50,022 nt of DNA from Sporosarcina sp. ZBG7A. Lineage in GTDB: Bacteria > Bacillota > Bacilli > Bacillales_A > Planococcaceae. Where the stretch lies: NCBI RefSeq assembly GCF_000813425.1, contig NZ_JWIB01000044.1, positions 1 through 50,022 on the forward strand, written 5' to 3'. Below, one piece after another: positions 33,780-43,759 of this stretch. How positions within the stretch are numbered: the first letter of the stretch is position 1; every line of letters begins with the position of its first letter. A program made the position numbers and the translations under genes. The notes beneath the pieces were generated by a model. That model was not told the DNA's origin. It was given only the letters and a program-made list of their open reading frames with translations, and did not search any database.

Positions 33780-34682
33780 TCAACCTCTTTTCAGTTTCCG
33801 ATACCGTCCTCCAGCCACAAGTATGGCTGAATACAGAACCAGCACAATACCCAACACTTGCCACCCATGCAGCTGATCATGGAGAAACAAGACACCCATC
33901 AGTACAGCCACTATCGGTTCATTCGTCGCCAAAATGGATGCCTTCCCTGCTTCCAAATATTTTAGTCCAGATGTATACAATACATATGCGGCAACTGTTG
34001 AAACCAACGCCAACAGCAAAGCCGAAATCCACACATCGGCATACTGAAATTTATCCACCTTACCAAAAATATCACTCGTCAATAACATGAAGATACTTGT
34101 ATAGAAAAACGTATATGTAGTGATGGTCAACGCAGAGTATCGTTTTGTGACTGGTTTTGTAAAAATACTATAAAGTGCATAGCAAAAACCTGAAAGAATT
34201 CCCATGAATAGCGTCTTACCCGGAATACTTTGCGATCCTAGCGGGAGTAGTCCTACCACAAAAGCACAACCGGTAATCGCAAACGCAAGCGCCCACCCTT
34301 TGCGAATCGTTAGAGGTTCCTTAAAGAAGATTCGAGACAGAATCGTGACGAACAAGGGACCGGTGTACAAAAGCGTCACCGCTAGGGACAAGCTTGATTG
34401 AGAAAAGACTTCGAAATAAAAGTAGTTAAACAGCGCAAGACTGAAAATCCCCGCGCTCGCGAAGAAAAGATGATCTTTTAAGCGAGTGCGCAACTGATCT
34501 CTGAAAAATAAAACCATGACCAGAAGCAAAAAGATAAAACTAAAAATCCCCCTGATGGCCACAACATCCCAAGCCGTGAAACCTCTTGCATACAACGGTG
34601 CGATGAATAATCCAATCAGCCCCCAGCAAACTGACCCCGCTATAGTCATCAGATAAACTCTAAGTCCTGGTTGTGTTTCCAT
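33780..34682 (-). CDS. EamA/DMT family transporter
   Basis: Ten hydrophobic segments in two EamA repeats, 300 residues. The first repeat runs from MTIAGSVCWGLIGLFIAPLY and shows the typical VTLLYTGPLFVTILSRIFFKEPLT; the second ends ASILATNEPIVAVLMGVLFLHDQL, both hallmark EamA sequences. Members export amino acids or other metabolites, sometimes drugs. ATG 34682 follows AGGAGGAGAGGG; an ATG at 34700 lies before that ribosome site. Stands alone with its own terminator. Substrate unknown. Confidence 0.9.
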   Translation of the reverse strand: METQPGLRVYLMTIAGSVCWGLIGLFIAPLYARGFTAWDVVAIRGIFSFIFLLLVMVLFFRDQLRTRLKDHLFFASAGIFSLALFNYFYFEVFSQSSLSLAVTLLYTGPLFVTILSRIFFKEPLTIRKGWALAFAITGCAFVVGLLPLGSQSIPGKTLFMGILSGFCYALYSIFTKPVTKRYSALTITTYTFFYTSIFMLLTSDIFGKVDKFQYADVWISALLLALVSTVAAYVLYTSGLKYLEAGKASILATNEPIVAVLMGVLFLHDQLHGWQVLGIVLVLYSAILVAGGRYRKLKRG

Positions 34683-34848
34683 CCCTCTCCTCCTACTCAT
34701 ATAGCTATGTATTTTCCAAATTTAATCATACAATATTCAATCAGTGATATATAGACTAACTTGAAATGTACGCAAGGTTCTATAGGAGACCCCCTTGCTT
34801 ATATAGATGACAAAATGCACCATATCCTCTGAAGAATACACAAACAAA

Positions 34849-34896
34849 AAAGTAACCACCTTGCATGCTCACTGATAAGCATGAAAGGTGGTTACC
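34849..34896 (-). terminator. Terminator after clpE
   Basis: GTAACCACCTTTCATGC pairs with GCATGCAAGGTGGTTAC around a nine-base loop, and the minus strand continues TTTTTTG. It lies about 50 bases past the clpE stop. Confidence 0.9.
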
Positions 34897-34944
34897 CAAA
34901 TAACTATCTAACTAACCAATCATTTTACTTCAGAATACGACTAT

Positions 34945-37065
34945 TTACAGTACTTTCTGTACAACAATCTCATCCTCAACTAAGTCGACATTCACTTTAC
35001 CAACAGACTCATTCTCCAATAAAAGATCTGTCAGAGGATCTTCGATTTTATCTTGAATCACTCTTCGTAGTGGACGAGCCCCGAAACGTTTGTCATAGCT
35101 TAACTTCACGAGTGATTGCTTCGCTTCTAGTGTGATGTTGAGGTTGATATCATTTTCTTCAATATTATCTTGAAGATCTAACAGCATCAAATCTACAATC
35201 TCTAGCAAGTTTTCTTCTGTTAACTCATTGAATGCAACAATCGCGTCGAAACGGTTCAAAAATTCCGGCTTAAAATAATCACCTAACGTTTCTAGCATCG
35301 TCACCGACTCATGTTCTGTCTGATTAAATCCAACGCTCACTTTTTTAGCAACGCCTGTTCCTGCATTGCTTGTCATAATGATGACCGTGTCTTTGAAACT
35401 TACTGTACGACCATGTGAATCGGTTAATCGACCGTCCTCCATAATTTGAAGGAACATATTTTGCACATCGGGGTGTGCTTTTTCAATTTCATCGAGTAAC
35501 AATATTGAGTAGGGATTTCTGCGAATCTGTTCCGTCAATTGACCGGCTTCTTCATGACCAACGTAACCCGGAGGTGAACCAATGATTTTGGAAATCGCAT
35601 GTTTCTCCATATATTCACTCATGTCCAGACGGATTAACGCATCGCGAGAACCGAATAGCTCTTCCGCCAATACTTTTGTGATTTCTGTTTTACCAACGCC
35701 CGTAGGTCCCACAAATAAGAACGATCCGATTGGGCGATCTTTTGACTTCAAACCAGCCCGACTGCGACGAATCGCTTTTGCTATTTTTTCGATCGCTTCA
35801 GACTGACCAATGACTTTTTTGCCAAGGTTTTCGGCAAGTCCTTTCATTTTCGCTTGCTCTGCAGCTTGAAGTTTCGTCACCGGAATACCCGTCTTCTCTT
35901 CTACAATCAATTCAATATCCGCTATAGCTACTTCAGAATGCCCTGCTTCTCCATTTTGTTTTGTTTCATCTAATTTTTGTCGTAATTGCACTTCTTCTGC
36001 TCGCAAGTTTGCTGCCTTTTCATAATTTTCCTGATCTGCTGCATGCTCTTTTTGTTGAACAATTTCTTGCAGGCGCATTTCAATTGAGTCTGAATCACCA
36101 GCTGATGTCTGTTCCAGGTTTAATCGTGCTCCCACTTCGTCCATCAGGTCTATTGCTTTATCCGGCAAAAACCGTTCTTGGATATAGCGTTGTGATAGCG
36201 ACACAAATGCTTGTACCGCTTCATCTGAATAGCTTACGCCATGAAAGTTTTCGTATCGATCTTTAATACCGTTCAAAATCTTAAACGTATCTTCTGCAGA
36301 GGGTTCTTTAACGATGATTGGCTGGAATCGACGTTCGAGAGCAGCATCTTTTTCAATTTGTCGATATTCATTAAGTGTTGTTGCCCCGATCAGTTGTAAC
36401 GTGCCTCTAGCCAAAGCTGGCTTTAAGATATTTCCTGCATCCATCTGAGATCCTTCGGTTTTTCCAGCACCAACTAGTAAGTGAATTTCATCCACGAACA
36501 ACAAAACATCTTTACGCATTTCCAATTCTTCAATCAACTGCTTCATCCGCTCTTCAAACTGTCCTCGGATTCCCGTATTGGTAACTAGTGATGCAACATC
36601 CAGCACGTATACTTTTTTGTTTAGCAATTTCGCTGGTACATCACCTTCATGAATTTTCACTGCAAGCCCTTCAGCAATCGCCGTTTTACCTACACCTGGT
36701 TCCCCAATCAGAACTGGATTATTTTTATTTCTTCTATTTAAAGTTTCGATCACGCGCTTAATTTCCTGATTACGTCCTATGACTGGGTCTATTAATCCTT
36801 CTTGCGCATCGTCAGATAAGTTCTTACCCAATTGGTCTAATAACCCTGGTTCGTGACTTTCTGGCTCTCTCACTTGCGTATATGTTTGTTTCGCACCATT
36901 TGCCTGATTAGATTCATTTGAGAATGATGGTACGTTGCCCGCACTAAGTTGGCCATTTAATTCGTGAAAGCAGGAACTGCATAGATTTACCTGCATCGCT
37001 TGCTGATTCACTTGTAGCCGTAAACTCATAGTTGCTTGGTTTTTTTCACAATGTTGGCATTTCAT
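34945..37065 (-). CDS. clpE: ATP-dependent Clp protease ATPase subunit ClpE
   Basis: HSP100 unfoldase that feeds damaged proteins to ClpP. The 706 residues show the ClpE layout: an N-terminal zinc finger (C3, C6, C29, C32), first AAA+ module with GEPGVGKT (121-128) and VLLFVDEIH, a UVR-type middle helix ([21 protein letters not shown]), second AAA+ module with GPTGVGKT and [10 protein letters not shown], and the C-terminal D2-small domain ([12 protein letters not shown]). The zinc finger and UVR motif distinguish it from ClpC. ATG 37065 follows AAGGAGG. Two CtsR boxes overlie its promoter, so it belongs to the CtsR heat-shock regulon. Confidence 0.96.
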   Translation of the reverse strand: MKCQHCEKNQATMSLRLQVNQQAMQVNLCSSCFHELNGQLSAGNVPSFSNESNQANGAKQTYTQVREPESHEPGLLDQLGKNLSDDAQEGLIDPVIGRNQEIKRVIETLNRRNKNNPVLIGEPGVGKTAIAEGLAVKIHEGDVPAKLLNKKVYVLDVASLVTNTGIRGQFEERMKQLIEELEMRKDVLLFVDEIHLLVGAGKTEGSQMDAGNILKPALARGTLQLIGATTLNEYRQIEKDAALERRFQPIIVKEPSAEDTFKILNGIKDRYENFHGVSYSDEAVQAFVSLSQRYIQERFLPDKAIDLMDEVGARLNLEQTSAGDSDSIEMRLQEIVQQKEHAADQENYEKAANLRAEEVQLRQKLDETKQNGEAGHSEVAIADIELIVEEKTGIPVTKLQAAEQAKMKGLAENLGKKVIGQSEAIEKIAKAIRRSRAGLKSKDRPIGSFLFVGPTGVGKTEITKVLAEELFGSRDALIRLDMSEYMEKHAISKIIGSPPGYVGHEEAGQLTEQIRRNPYSILLLDEIEKAHPDVQNMFLQIMEDGRLTDSHGRTVSFKDTVIIMTSNAGTGVAKKVSVGFNQTEHESVTMLETLGDYFKPEFLNRFDAIVAFNELTEENLLEIVDLMLLDLQDNIEENDINLNITLEAKQSLVKLSYDKRFGARPLRRVIQDKIEDPLTDLLLENESVGKVNVDLVEDEIVVQKVL

Positions 37066-37098
37066 ATTAAGTTCCTCCTTAATGTTTTAAAAATTTGA

Positions 37099-37111
37099 TT
37101 TGACTTTGACT
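37099..37111 (-). promoter_or_regulatory. CtsR box 2 of clpE
   Basis: AGTCAAAGTCAAA on the minus strand is a tandem heptad like the CtsR operator. It lies between the promoter and the clpE start. The spacing between heptads is shorter than consensus, so it is a weaker site than box 1. Confidence 0.6.
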
Positions 37112-37129
37112 ATCTTTAACCTTGACTCT

Positions 37130-37158
37130 ATTTTACGCTGACCTTATTTGACATTCAA
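37130..37158 (-). promoter_or_regulatory. clpE promoter
   Basis: TTGAAT (37153-37158), 17-base spacer and TAAAAT (37130-37135) on the minus strand, four to five of six matches to the SigA hexamers. The spacer is occupied by CtsR box 1, which would block RNA polymerase. Confidence 0.75.
37137..37153 (-). promoter_or_regulatory. CtsR box 1 of clpE
   Basis: TGTCAAATAAGGTCAGC matches the CtsR operator RGTCAAANANRGTCAAA in the first heptad and spacer and at four of seven positions in the second. Location within the promoter spacer supports repression. Confidence 0.78.
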
Positions 37159-37376
37159 GAAATTTGCTTGTGTTGTTTTAATAAGTTATGTCATGTTCTT
37201 CAAGCATTCAAATCACAATTTCTTTTAAAAAACACTGAAAACAATGTCTTTTGCGTTTGGTTGAAGCTCTTTTATATAATTAATGAACAGAGTAAAACAG
37301 TTGTAAGATTAACTACTTAGCAGTATCTTTCAACACATACTCATTCGAAACTGATGAAAGAAGGAATTAGCAGTCT

Positions 37377-37760
37377 ATGAATATTCTTATTAAGCTGATT
37401 CAAGTAGCATTTCTTTATGGATTTTATGTAATCGGAAGCTGGTTACATGACTTCTTCCACATCCCGCTTCCAGGTAGCATTATAGGGCTGTTGTTAGTAT
37501 GGGGAGCATTAAGCACAAATCTTCTAAAGTTAAAATGGATAGAATCCGGAGCACATTCCCTGTTATCGGTTTTGCCTATATTTTTCATCCCTGCGACAGT
37601 TGCCATCATGAATTATGGTCATTTCTTTTCTGGGAAAGGCAGCTTATTAATCCCCATCACGATTGTTAGTACGTTTTTAACGATGGGCGTGGCTAGTTTT
37701 ATAAGCCAATCGATTGCGAAGCGGTTGGACAAGAGGAAGGAGGAATCTGAATGCAACTGA
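37377..37760 (+). CDS. CidA/LrgA family holin-like protein
   Basis: A 127-residue membrane protein with four hydrophobic segments and the family pattern PGSIIGLLLVWGAL after the first segment, and VLPIFFIPATVAIMNYG. CidA/LrgA proteins form holin-like oligomers that affect murein hydrolase activity and pyruvate/overflow metabolism. ATG 37377 follows AAGGA at a long spacing. It overlaps the following lrgB-type gene by ten bases. No LytSR or LysR-type regulator gene is nearby, so I cannot say whether it is the Cid or Lrg type. Confidence 0.88.
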   Translation: MNILIKLIQVAFLYGFYVIGSWLHDFFHIPLPGSIIGLLLVWGALSTNLLKLKWIESGAHSLLSVLPIFFIPATVAIMNYGHFFSGKGSLLIPITIVSTFLTMGVASFISQSIAKRLDKRKEESECN

Positions 37761-38440
37761 TCATCCTTACATTTGGATTCATACTTTTGACGATTGCGGT
37801 CTATTTTGCAATGACTGTACTCTACATGAAGGTCCATTTGCCGTTTTTAGTACCTATTATTACAACTACAATCGTCATTATCGTGATTCTAGTTCTTTTT
37901 AATATTCCTTATGAAACATATATGTTTGGTGGACAGTGGATCGATAAGCTACTCGGCCCTGCCGTAGTCTCGTTGGCAATTCCGTTATATAAACAAAGAG
38001 ATTTGTTAAAACGTCAAATCTATCCGATTATAACTGGAGTTTTGGTTGGATGTTTAACAGGCATGGTTACTGGTGTGTGGCTCGCGAAAAGTGCAGGGTT
38101 TTCAAAAGAACTAGTTTTATCCATTTTGCCTAAATCGATTACGACTCCGATTGCGATGCAAATTGCGACGCAAGTAGGTGGAATTCCGGCACTTTCAGCT
38201 GTGTTTGTCATTATTGCGGGAATCAGCGGTGTACTACTTAGCCACTATTTTCTCGCGTTCTTTAAGTTGGACAGCACACTTGGCCGTGGAATTGGGTTAG
38301 GCGTTGCAACCCACGCAATCGGAACGTCAAAAGCGATTGAATACGGTGAGCAGGAAGCTTCGTTGAGTTCTGTCGCCATGACACTCTCTGCAATTTTCGG
38401 ATCGTTACTTGGACCTATGATTGCATTGTTATTTTATTGA
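37751..38440 (+). CDS. LrgB/CidB family protein
   Basis: A 229-residue membrane protein, partner of the CidA/LrgA protein. Family sequence is clear: LGPAVVSLAIPLYKQRDLL, then LPKSITTPIAMQIATQVGG and GIGLGVATHAIGTSKAIEYGEQEASLSSVAMTL. ATG 37751 lies inside the upstream gene with AAGGAGGA before it, so translation is coupled. The pair modulates autolysis or exports small metabolites; the exact role in Bacillales is debated. Confidence 0.92.
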   Translation: MQLIILTFGFILLTIAVYFAMTVLYMKVHLPFLVPIITTTIVIIVILVLFNIPYETYMFGGQWIDKLLGPAVVSLAIPLYKQRDLLKRQIYPIITGVLVGCLTGMVTGVWLAKSAGFSKELVLSILPKSITTPIAMQIATQVGGIPALSAVFVIIAGISGVLLSHYFLAFFKLDSTLGRGIGLGVATHAIGTSKAIEYGEQEASLSSVAMTLSAIFGSLLGPMIALLFY

Positions 38441-38456
38441 TAAAATCATTATTGTT

Positions 38457-38487
38457 AACGCGTCTCTTTACGAGGCGCGTTTTTTTG
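38457..38487 (+). terminator. Terminator after the lrgB-type gene
   Basis: AACGCGTCTC pairs with GAGGCGCGTT around TTTAC, and seven T follow. It lies 16 bases past the stop codon. Confidence 0.88.
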
Positions 38488-38674
38488 TGATGAAACTAAT
38501 AGAATGGCCATTTAATTGACCTTATATCTGCTCGATAAAAGACATTGAAGATTAATTGTTCATATAGGGACATTTAACAAGCCATAATGATTCTAAAAGC
38601 TTGACGTATAAATTCATAGTAAAGTAGCATGTACATCATATTAATTTGAATAATGTGTACAAGGAGGATGCAAT

Positions 38675-40321
38675 GTGCCAGATTTAATTATTACAAATGC
38701 CGTAATTTTAAAACTAAATGCTAATAATGAACAAGCCCGTTCTTTAGCGGTGAAAAATGGACGAATTACAGATATTTGGGATACACCTACTCCCCCTGCA
38801 GGTACAATAGCAATTTCTGATCGCACAAAAATCATGGATTTAGAAGGAGCAACCTTAATACCAGGATTCATCGACACTCATAACCACATTTTGTCTTATG
38901 CGTTATTGAGGGATATGGTAGATTGCAGTTCACCACTCAATCAGAGCATCGATGATCTATTAAACCAGATTTCTTCCAAAGCGGAACAACTACCGGATGG
39001 TCAATGGATACAAGGATTTGGGTACGATGATACACTTCTATCGGAACAACGTCACCCGACTAGGAAGGAACTTGATCAGGCTGCTCCTAATCATCCTGTC
39101 TACATCAACCATTCTTCCGGTCATATAGCAGTAGCTAATTCACTAGCACTATCACTAGCACAGGTACCTGAAGACATTGAAGATTCTTCGAAGGGTCATT
39201 TCGGAAGGGATCTCGATGGGCGTTTAAATGGAGTGTTGTATGAACATGCAGCGACATCCTCTGTCAGTCAAGCAATCCCAGAAAAAAAAGAAGAAGATTT
39301 GATTGAATTGCTTGGTCAAGCAGCTGAAGAATACATTGCCCAAGGTATTACTATGAACACAGTTGCAGCTATAGGTATGTCTAATAACCCTCGTAAGGAA
39401 TTGGATGTTCATTTAAAAGCAGGAAAAACGAATGTAAATCCTATGCGCACTCAGTTGTTGATCATCCATTCTCTTTTACAAGACGATGGGATGTTTAGTC
39501 ACTATTCGGCGAAGGAACTTGATGAAGAAATACAGGAGAAGTCAAATGGCCGTGTAAGCTTAGATGGGGTGAAGCTGTTTCAAGATGGATCAATACAAGG
39601 TTTGACCGCCGCTTTACGAGAACCTTATTTTTGTGATGAATCCCTTACCGGAACGCTTATCCACGAGCAGACTTCCTTGAATGAGCAGCTATTGAATTTC
39701 CATCAAAGAGGGTTTCGTATCGCCATCCACGGAAATGGGGACAAAGCAATTGAATCGATTTTGAAAGGGTATGAGTATGCACTACAAAATACCCCTCAAC
39801 GCGATCATCGCCACCGTATTGAACACGCTCAAACTGCAACTATTGAAGATTTGAATAAGATGAAAGAACTCGGCGTTGCCAGTTCCTTTTTCATAAATCA
39901 TGTTTACTATTTTGGCGATCGGCATGAGCGGTTATTTCTCGGACCTGAACGTGCTAAAAACATGAATCCCCTGAAAACAGCTTCTGAAAAAGGCATACGA
40001 TTTACAGTACATTCCGATTGTCCCATTACACCAATCTCTCCTTTGTTCTCAATTTGGGCTTCAGTCAATCGCCTGACAAAGGAAGGTCATGTTCTAGGTG
40101 AGGATGAAAAGTGTGACGTCATTACAGCACTAAAATCGATGACGATTTACGGTGCAGAACTCAATTTCGATGAGGAGTCATCAGGCAGCATTGAAGTCGG
40201 CAAGCGCGCAGATTTCGCAGTTTTAGACGCAGACCCAACCTCCATTGACCCTCTTTACATTAAAGATATAAACGTACTTGCTACCGTTATCGATGGAGAA
40301 CTCGTATATGAACGAGTGTGA
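38675..40321 (+). CDS. Amidohydrolase family protein (YtcJ-like)
   Basis: Metal-dependent hydrolase of 548 residues. The N-terminal strand region GATLIPGFIDTHNHIL carries the HxH metal ligands; further ligands are seen in RIAIHGNGDKAI, RHRIEHAQ and FTVHSDCPITPI, all in the order of the YtcJ-type amidohydrolases. The C-terminal GSIEVGKRADFAVLDADP is the usual end of the fold. The start is GTG 38675 with AAGGAGG seven bases upstream. Substrates of this family are mostly unknown (N-substituted amides, formamides). It is a lone gene with a terminator. Confidence 0.9.
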   Translation: MPDLIITNAVILKLNANNEQARSLAVKNGRITDIWDTPTPPAGTIAISDRTKIMDLEGATLIPGFIDTHNHILSYALLRDMVDCSSPLNQSIDDLLNQISSKAEQLPDGQWIQGFGYDDTLLSEQRHPTRKELDQAAPNHPVYINHSSGHIAVANSLALSLAQVPEDIEDSSKGHFGRDLDGRLNGVLYEHAATSSVSQAIPEKKEEDLIELLGQAAEEYIAQGITMNTVAAIGMSNNPRKELDVHLKAGKTNVNPMRTQLLIIHSLLQDDGMFSHYSAKELDEEIQEKSNGRVSLDGVKLFQDGSIQGLTAALREPYFCDESLTGTLIHEQTSLNEQLLNFHQRGFRIAIHGNGDKAIESILKGYEYALQNTPQRDHRHRIEHAQTATIEDLNKMKELGVASSFFINHVYYFGDRHERLFLGPERAKNMNPLKTASEKGIRFTVHSDCPITPISPLFSIWASVNRLTKEGHVLGEDEKCDVITALKSMTIYGAELNFDEESSGSIEVGKRADFAVLDADPTSIDPLYIKDINVLATVIDGELVYERV

Positions 40322-40372
40322 AGACTAAATTTCACTGTAGCTATCACTCTATTAGCAGATTTCTAATACATT

Positions 40373-40402
40373 CACCAGGTGTGAAAGCACCTGGTGTTTT
40401 CT
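40373..40402 (+). terminator. Terminator after the amidohydrolase gene
   Basis: CACCAGGTG and CACCTGGTG pair around TGAAAG, and TTTTCT follows, 52 bases beyond the stop codon. Confidence 0.85.
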
Positions 40403-40626
40403 ATTCTATACTGTCTTACTACTTCTTTACGATTTCTATATTTTATCCGAGTCATTCCCTGGCCCCCCATCTATGTGTTTTGAATCACATCGTTGTTTCC
40501 TATGAATGTATTTTCATGAATTCCCCCCATTAAATTCTCACCTTAAATTATCAACCTGAATAGTTGTTACAATTTTTATAAAACGATAAACTTACATAGA
40601 CGAACCATTTCGAAAGGAGAATACAT
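40403..40626. other. Leader region of the M42 aminopeptidase gene
   Basis: No gene seen in these 220 bases. A TTGTTACAA (40564-40572) lies in an AT-rich stretch that probably holds the promoter of the aminopeptidase gene, but no clear pair of hexamers was chosen. Confidence 0.3.
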
Positions 40627-41682
40627 ATGACGTATAAACCAGACACAGCTGAAACAAAAGAACTTATCCAACAACTCGTATCAATTCCAAGCCCATCAGG
40701 CTACACAAAAGAGGTAATTGCTTTTGTTGAGGGATACTTGAAGCAATACAATGTAGAAACAAAGCGCAACCGCAAAGGCGGCCTCATTGCTACATTACCA
40801 GGTAAAAACAACGAAGAGCACCGGATGCTTACTGCACACGTCGATACGCTGGGCGCTATGGTGAAAGAGGTCAAGAGCAATGGACGTCTGCGCCTCGATT
40901 TGATAGGCGGCTATAACTACAATTCAATCGAGGGTGAATATTGTCAGATTCACACATCCTCGGGCAAAACAATTACAGGTACGATTTTAATGCATCAAAC
41001 ATCTGTACATGTCTATAAAGATGCTGGCAAAGCAGAACGAAACAAAGTGAATATGGAAGTGCGTATTGACGCTAAAGTCGAGAATGAGAAAGAAGTCCGT
41101 GCACTTGGTATTGAAGTGGGTGATTTCGTGTCACTCGATCCACGTGTTGAGATTTGTGACAATGGGTTCATCAAATCACGTCATCTGGATGATAAAGCCA
41201 GTGTCGCTATTCTACTTCAGCTCATTAAACAAATTCACGAAGAAAAAATCACGCTACCTTATACAACACATTTCCTAATATCAAACAATGAAGAAATCGG
41301 TTATGGTGGTAACTCCAACATACCTGCTGAAACTGTTGAGTATCTAGCGGTCGATATGGGTGCTATGGGAGATGGCCAATCTACGGATGAATATACAGTA
41401 TCCATTTGCGCTAAGGATGGCAGCGGCCCCTATCATATAGGTCTGCGTAATTCACTTGTTGAGTTAGCGAAGCAACATAACATTGCATACAAGCTTGATA
41501 TTTATCCGTATTATGCTTCAGATGCATCCGCAGCTATCAAAGCAGGACATGACATCATCCATGGTCTGATAGGTCCAGGTATCGATTCTTCCCATGCGTT
41601 TGAACGTACTCATGAGGAGTCCTTGGATTGTACGCTGCAGTTGCTCTATCATTATGTGCAGTCGGATATGCAGCGATATTAA
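40627..41682 (+). CDS. M42 family metallopeptidase (glutamyl aminopeptidase / FrvX-like)
   Basis: Cytosolic dinuclear-metal aminopeptidase of 351 residues that likely forms a tetrahedral dodecamer. Metal and catalytic residues are visible in AHVDTLGAM, SRHLDDKASV, ISNNEEIGYGG, EYLAVDMGA and the final SHAFERTHEESLD. ATG 40627 follows GAAAGGAG. A decayed copy of the 3' part lies 1.7 kb downstream (43266-43597), beyond a HemAT-like gene on the other strand. Exact amino-acid preference cannot be read from sequence. Confidence 0.9.
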   Translation: MTYKPDTAETKELIQQLVSIPSPSGYTKEVIAFVEGYLKQYNVETKRNRKGGLIATLPGKNNEEHRMLTAHVDTLGAMVKEVKSNGRLRLDLIGGYNYNSIEGEYCQIHTSSGKTITGTILMHQTSVHVYKDAGKAERNKVNMEVRIDAKVENEKEVRALGIEVGDFVSLDPRVEICDNGFIKSRHLDDKASVAILLQLIKQIHEEKITLPYTTHFLISNNEEIGYGGNSNIPAETVEYLAVDMGAMGDGQSTDEYTVSICAKDGSGPYHIGLRNSLVELAKQHNIAYKLDIYPYYASDASAAIKAGHDIIHGLIGPGIDSSHAFERTHEESLDCTLQLLYHYVQSDMQRY

Positions 41683-41696
41683 TAGTCAAAACGAAA

Positions 41697-41737
41697 AACC
41701 CAGTGACCTGTAACTTTTCAGGGCATTGGGTTTCCTT
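41697..41737 (+). terminator. Terminator after the M42 peptidase gene
   Basis: AAACCCAGTG pairs with CATTGGGTTT and CCTG with CAGG inside, followed by CCTTATGTTT. Also usable on the minus strand for the HemAT-like gene, which ends at 41750: there the stem is followed by TTTTCGTTTTG. Confidence 0.75.
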
Positions 41738-41749
41738 ATGTTTAGATAT

Positions 41750-43057
41750 CTAAATCATTTCATGCGTAATCAAGATAAGACTGTCTGCAGATAGAGAGAC
41801 ATCTTCGAAGGCTTTACCTAAATCATTGACTACATTAACAAATGAAACGAGCTCATTTTCAATAGTGTTGTTTTGATGTTCGGTCTCGTCCATCGTTTTT
41901 AATATCTCTTCAAATTGAACTTCTGTTTCGTTCATCCTACTATTTCCCTCTTTTACCGCAGTCCTTATTTTTTCGATTGATTGAGTTAACTTCTCCGTTT
42001 GAGAATTTGTATCTAAAATCAATGTAGATACATTTATAATTGATTTTTTCGTTTCCTCGGAAAGTTTACGTACCTCTGCAGCTACAACCGCAAAACCTTT
42101 TCCTGCATCCCCTGCACGCGCTGCTTCTATTGCAGCGTTAAGTGCTAACAAATTAGTCTGGTCTGCAATGTCAGTTACGATTTTTATAATCCCTTGCATT
42201 CTGGACGATATATCAAATAATGATTTTACATCTCCTGATATATCATTGACAAAGAAATTGATATTCTCCATATTTGTACTTTGATGGTTCAATTGTTCTT
42301 TCCCTCTCAAGGATCGTTCCTTTGCCAAAGTGGACAATTTTGAGCCTTCATTAGCCATGTTAGCAATTTCATTTGACTGAAATCTTAGTTGTTGAAATGA
42401 AGCATTGGTTTCTTCAGATATAGCCGCAAGGTTTTCCGAAGCACTAGTTACTTTGTCTTTTATCCTATTTTGTTCTTTTTCTTCTTGATCTCTTACTTTA
42501 TCAATCTCATTATCATACGCTTCAAGAACTAGTTGTTGTTCAATATTCAATATTTTGGATACAGCCATTATCGCTAGAACACATTCTTCTTTATCCTCTA
42601 TATTCTCATCAATGATATTCAGTAAGGATAGAAGAAGATCCTGAAATGCACACATATACCATTTTGTTTTTAACCCAATTTTATAATGGATTTGGGCAAT
42701 ACGGATTCTTTTTTCAAAATACGTATGGTCAATAACCCCATCAAACATTTCAGTAATGTGTTGTTTAAGAGTTAATTTCAATCGATCGGTCGAACTATTA
42801 CTATTGACGATATTTACCAATGAAGGCTCCTTTTCTAAGTTTTTATAAAACCTATCCATAATTGGATCAATCTGCTCAATAATAAATGGTTGTAGGCAAT
42901 TGATAATACGAAGATCTTCTTTTGTTAAGTCAATCATGTTTAACTGATTTTCAATATCGGTATCCTTAGGTATGTATAATTCCGACTTAGCTTTGTCACT
43001 TAACACCTTAACACCTGTTTTTTTCTGTTTTTTAAAAATCAAAGAAGTTCCCGCCAA
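41750..43057 (-). CDS. hemAT: HemAT-like globin-coupled chemotaxis transducer
   Basis: Soluble oxygen sensor feeding the chemotaxis system. The 435 residues split into a globin-type sensor domain (about 25-190) with the proximal heme histidine in [14 protein letters not shown] (H124, equivalent to H123 of B. subtilis HemAT) and a methyl-accepting signalling domain. The latter has the hairpin tip [19 protein letters not shown] and [13 protein letters not shown], needed for CheA/CheW contact. No membrane segment is seen. The TTG at 43057 lies after AGGGTAGA; a second TTG at 43042 is possible. It is transcribed against its neighbours and lies between the M42 peptidase gene and its relic copy. 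Confidence 0.92.
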   Translation of the reverse strand: MAGTSLIFKKQKKTGVKVLSDKAKSELYIPKDTDIENQLNMIDLTKEDLRIINCLQPFIIEQIDPIMDRFYKNLEKEPSLVNIVNSNSSTDRLKLTLKQHITEMFDGVIDHTYFEKRIRIAQIHYKIGLKTKWYMCAFQDLLLSLLNIIDENIEDKEECVLAIMAVSKILNIEQQLVLEAYDNEIDKVRDQEEKEQNRIKDKVTSASENLAAISEETNASFQQLRFQSNEIANMANEGSKLSTLAKERSLRGKEQLNHQSTNMENINFFVNDISGDVKSLFDISSRMQGIIKIVTDIADQTNLLALNAAIEAARAGDAGKGFAVVAAEVRKLSEETKKSIINVSTLILDTNSQTEKLTQSIEKIRTAVKEGNSRMNETEVQFEEILKTMDETEHQNNTIENELVSFVNVVNDLGKAFEDVSLSADSLILITHEMI

Positions 43058-43265
43058 TCTACCCTAATTTACGATCAGGGTATATCATACCACCCCCGCA
43101 ACAAAAAGTAATTAATTATATTCATGACCTTAGACTTATTTTCGCGTGTTGTATACCATGTCATTTTATGAACTAAAAGGCACCACGTATCTATTCTGTT
43201 TCTACTTTCAATTGCTGCCGTCTCACAATTTTAACTTCTAGTTGTACTTTGCATAGGCAACTATC

Positions 43266-43597
43266 ACCAATGTGGGACCATGTGAGAAGACTAATCTTCG
43301 GATGAATACACAGTTTCCATATGCAGATAGTGCGCGAGCGGCCGTATCATCTTAGACTGGCAAACTGCATTTTTTGAGTTATTCTAAAAGAACGACCTTG
43401 CATACAAGCTTGATATTTATCCGTATTATGCTTCAGATGCATCCGCAGCTATCAAAGCAGGACATGACATCATCCACGGACTGATTGGACCAGGAATTGA
43501 TTCTTCTCACGCGTTTGAACGCACGCATGAGGAGTCGTTGGAATGCACATTGCAATTACTCTATCATTATGTGCAATCGGATATGCAGCGATATTAA
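43266..43597 (+). pseudogene. Decayed 3' copy of the M42 metallopeptidase gene
   Basis: From 43398 to 43597 the sequence matches the last 200 bases of the M42 gene (41483-41682). The first 79 bases are identical; the remaining 121 differ at 18 positions, 17 of them silent, and the last changes Asp to Glu. Upstream, 43266-43397 still aligns with the peptidase gene (TCGGATGAATA, then CCATATGC) but is full of changes and stops. No start or 5' part remains. The silent pattern means this was once a functional paralogue; the identical patch suggests recent exchange between copies. It keeps its own terminator (43609-43645). Confidence 0.9.
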
Positions 43598-43608
43598 TAC
43601 TACAGTGT

Positions 43609-43645
43609 AAAACCAGCGACCTTTTTCTCGGGTCGCTGGTTTTTA
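43609..43645 (+). terminator. Terminator retained after the peptidase relic
   Basis: AAACCAGCGACC pairs with GGTCGCTGGTTT around a nine-base loop, with TTAATATT following. It differs in sequence from the terminator of the intact copy, so the two gene copies have separate histories. Confidence 0.82.
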
Positions 43646-43759
43646 ATATTCTTTACGAGGATATAGTTGTTGTGGATTTCTAATTAGGTGCATGCACATT
43701 TCTTACAGTCAAAGAGATGAAGTAAAAAAACCAATGGAGATGCTGGCTTTATTTCAAAT

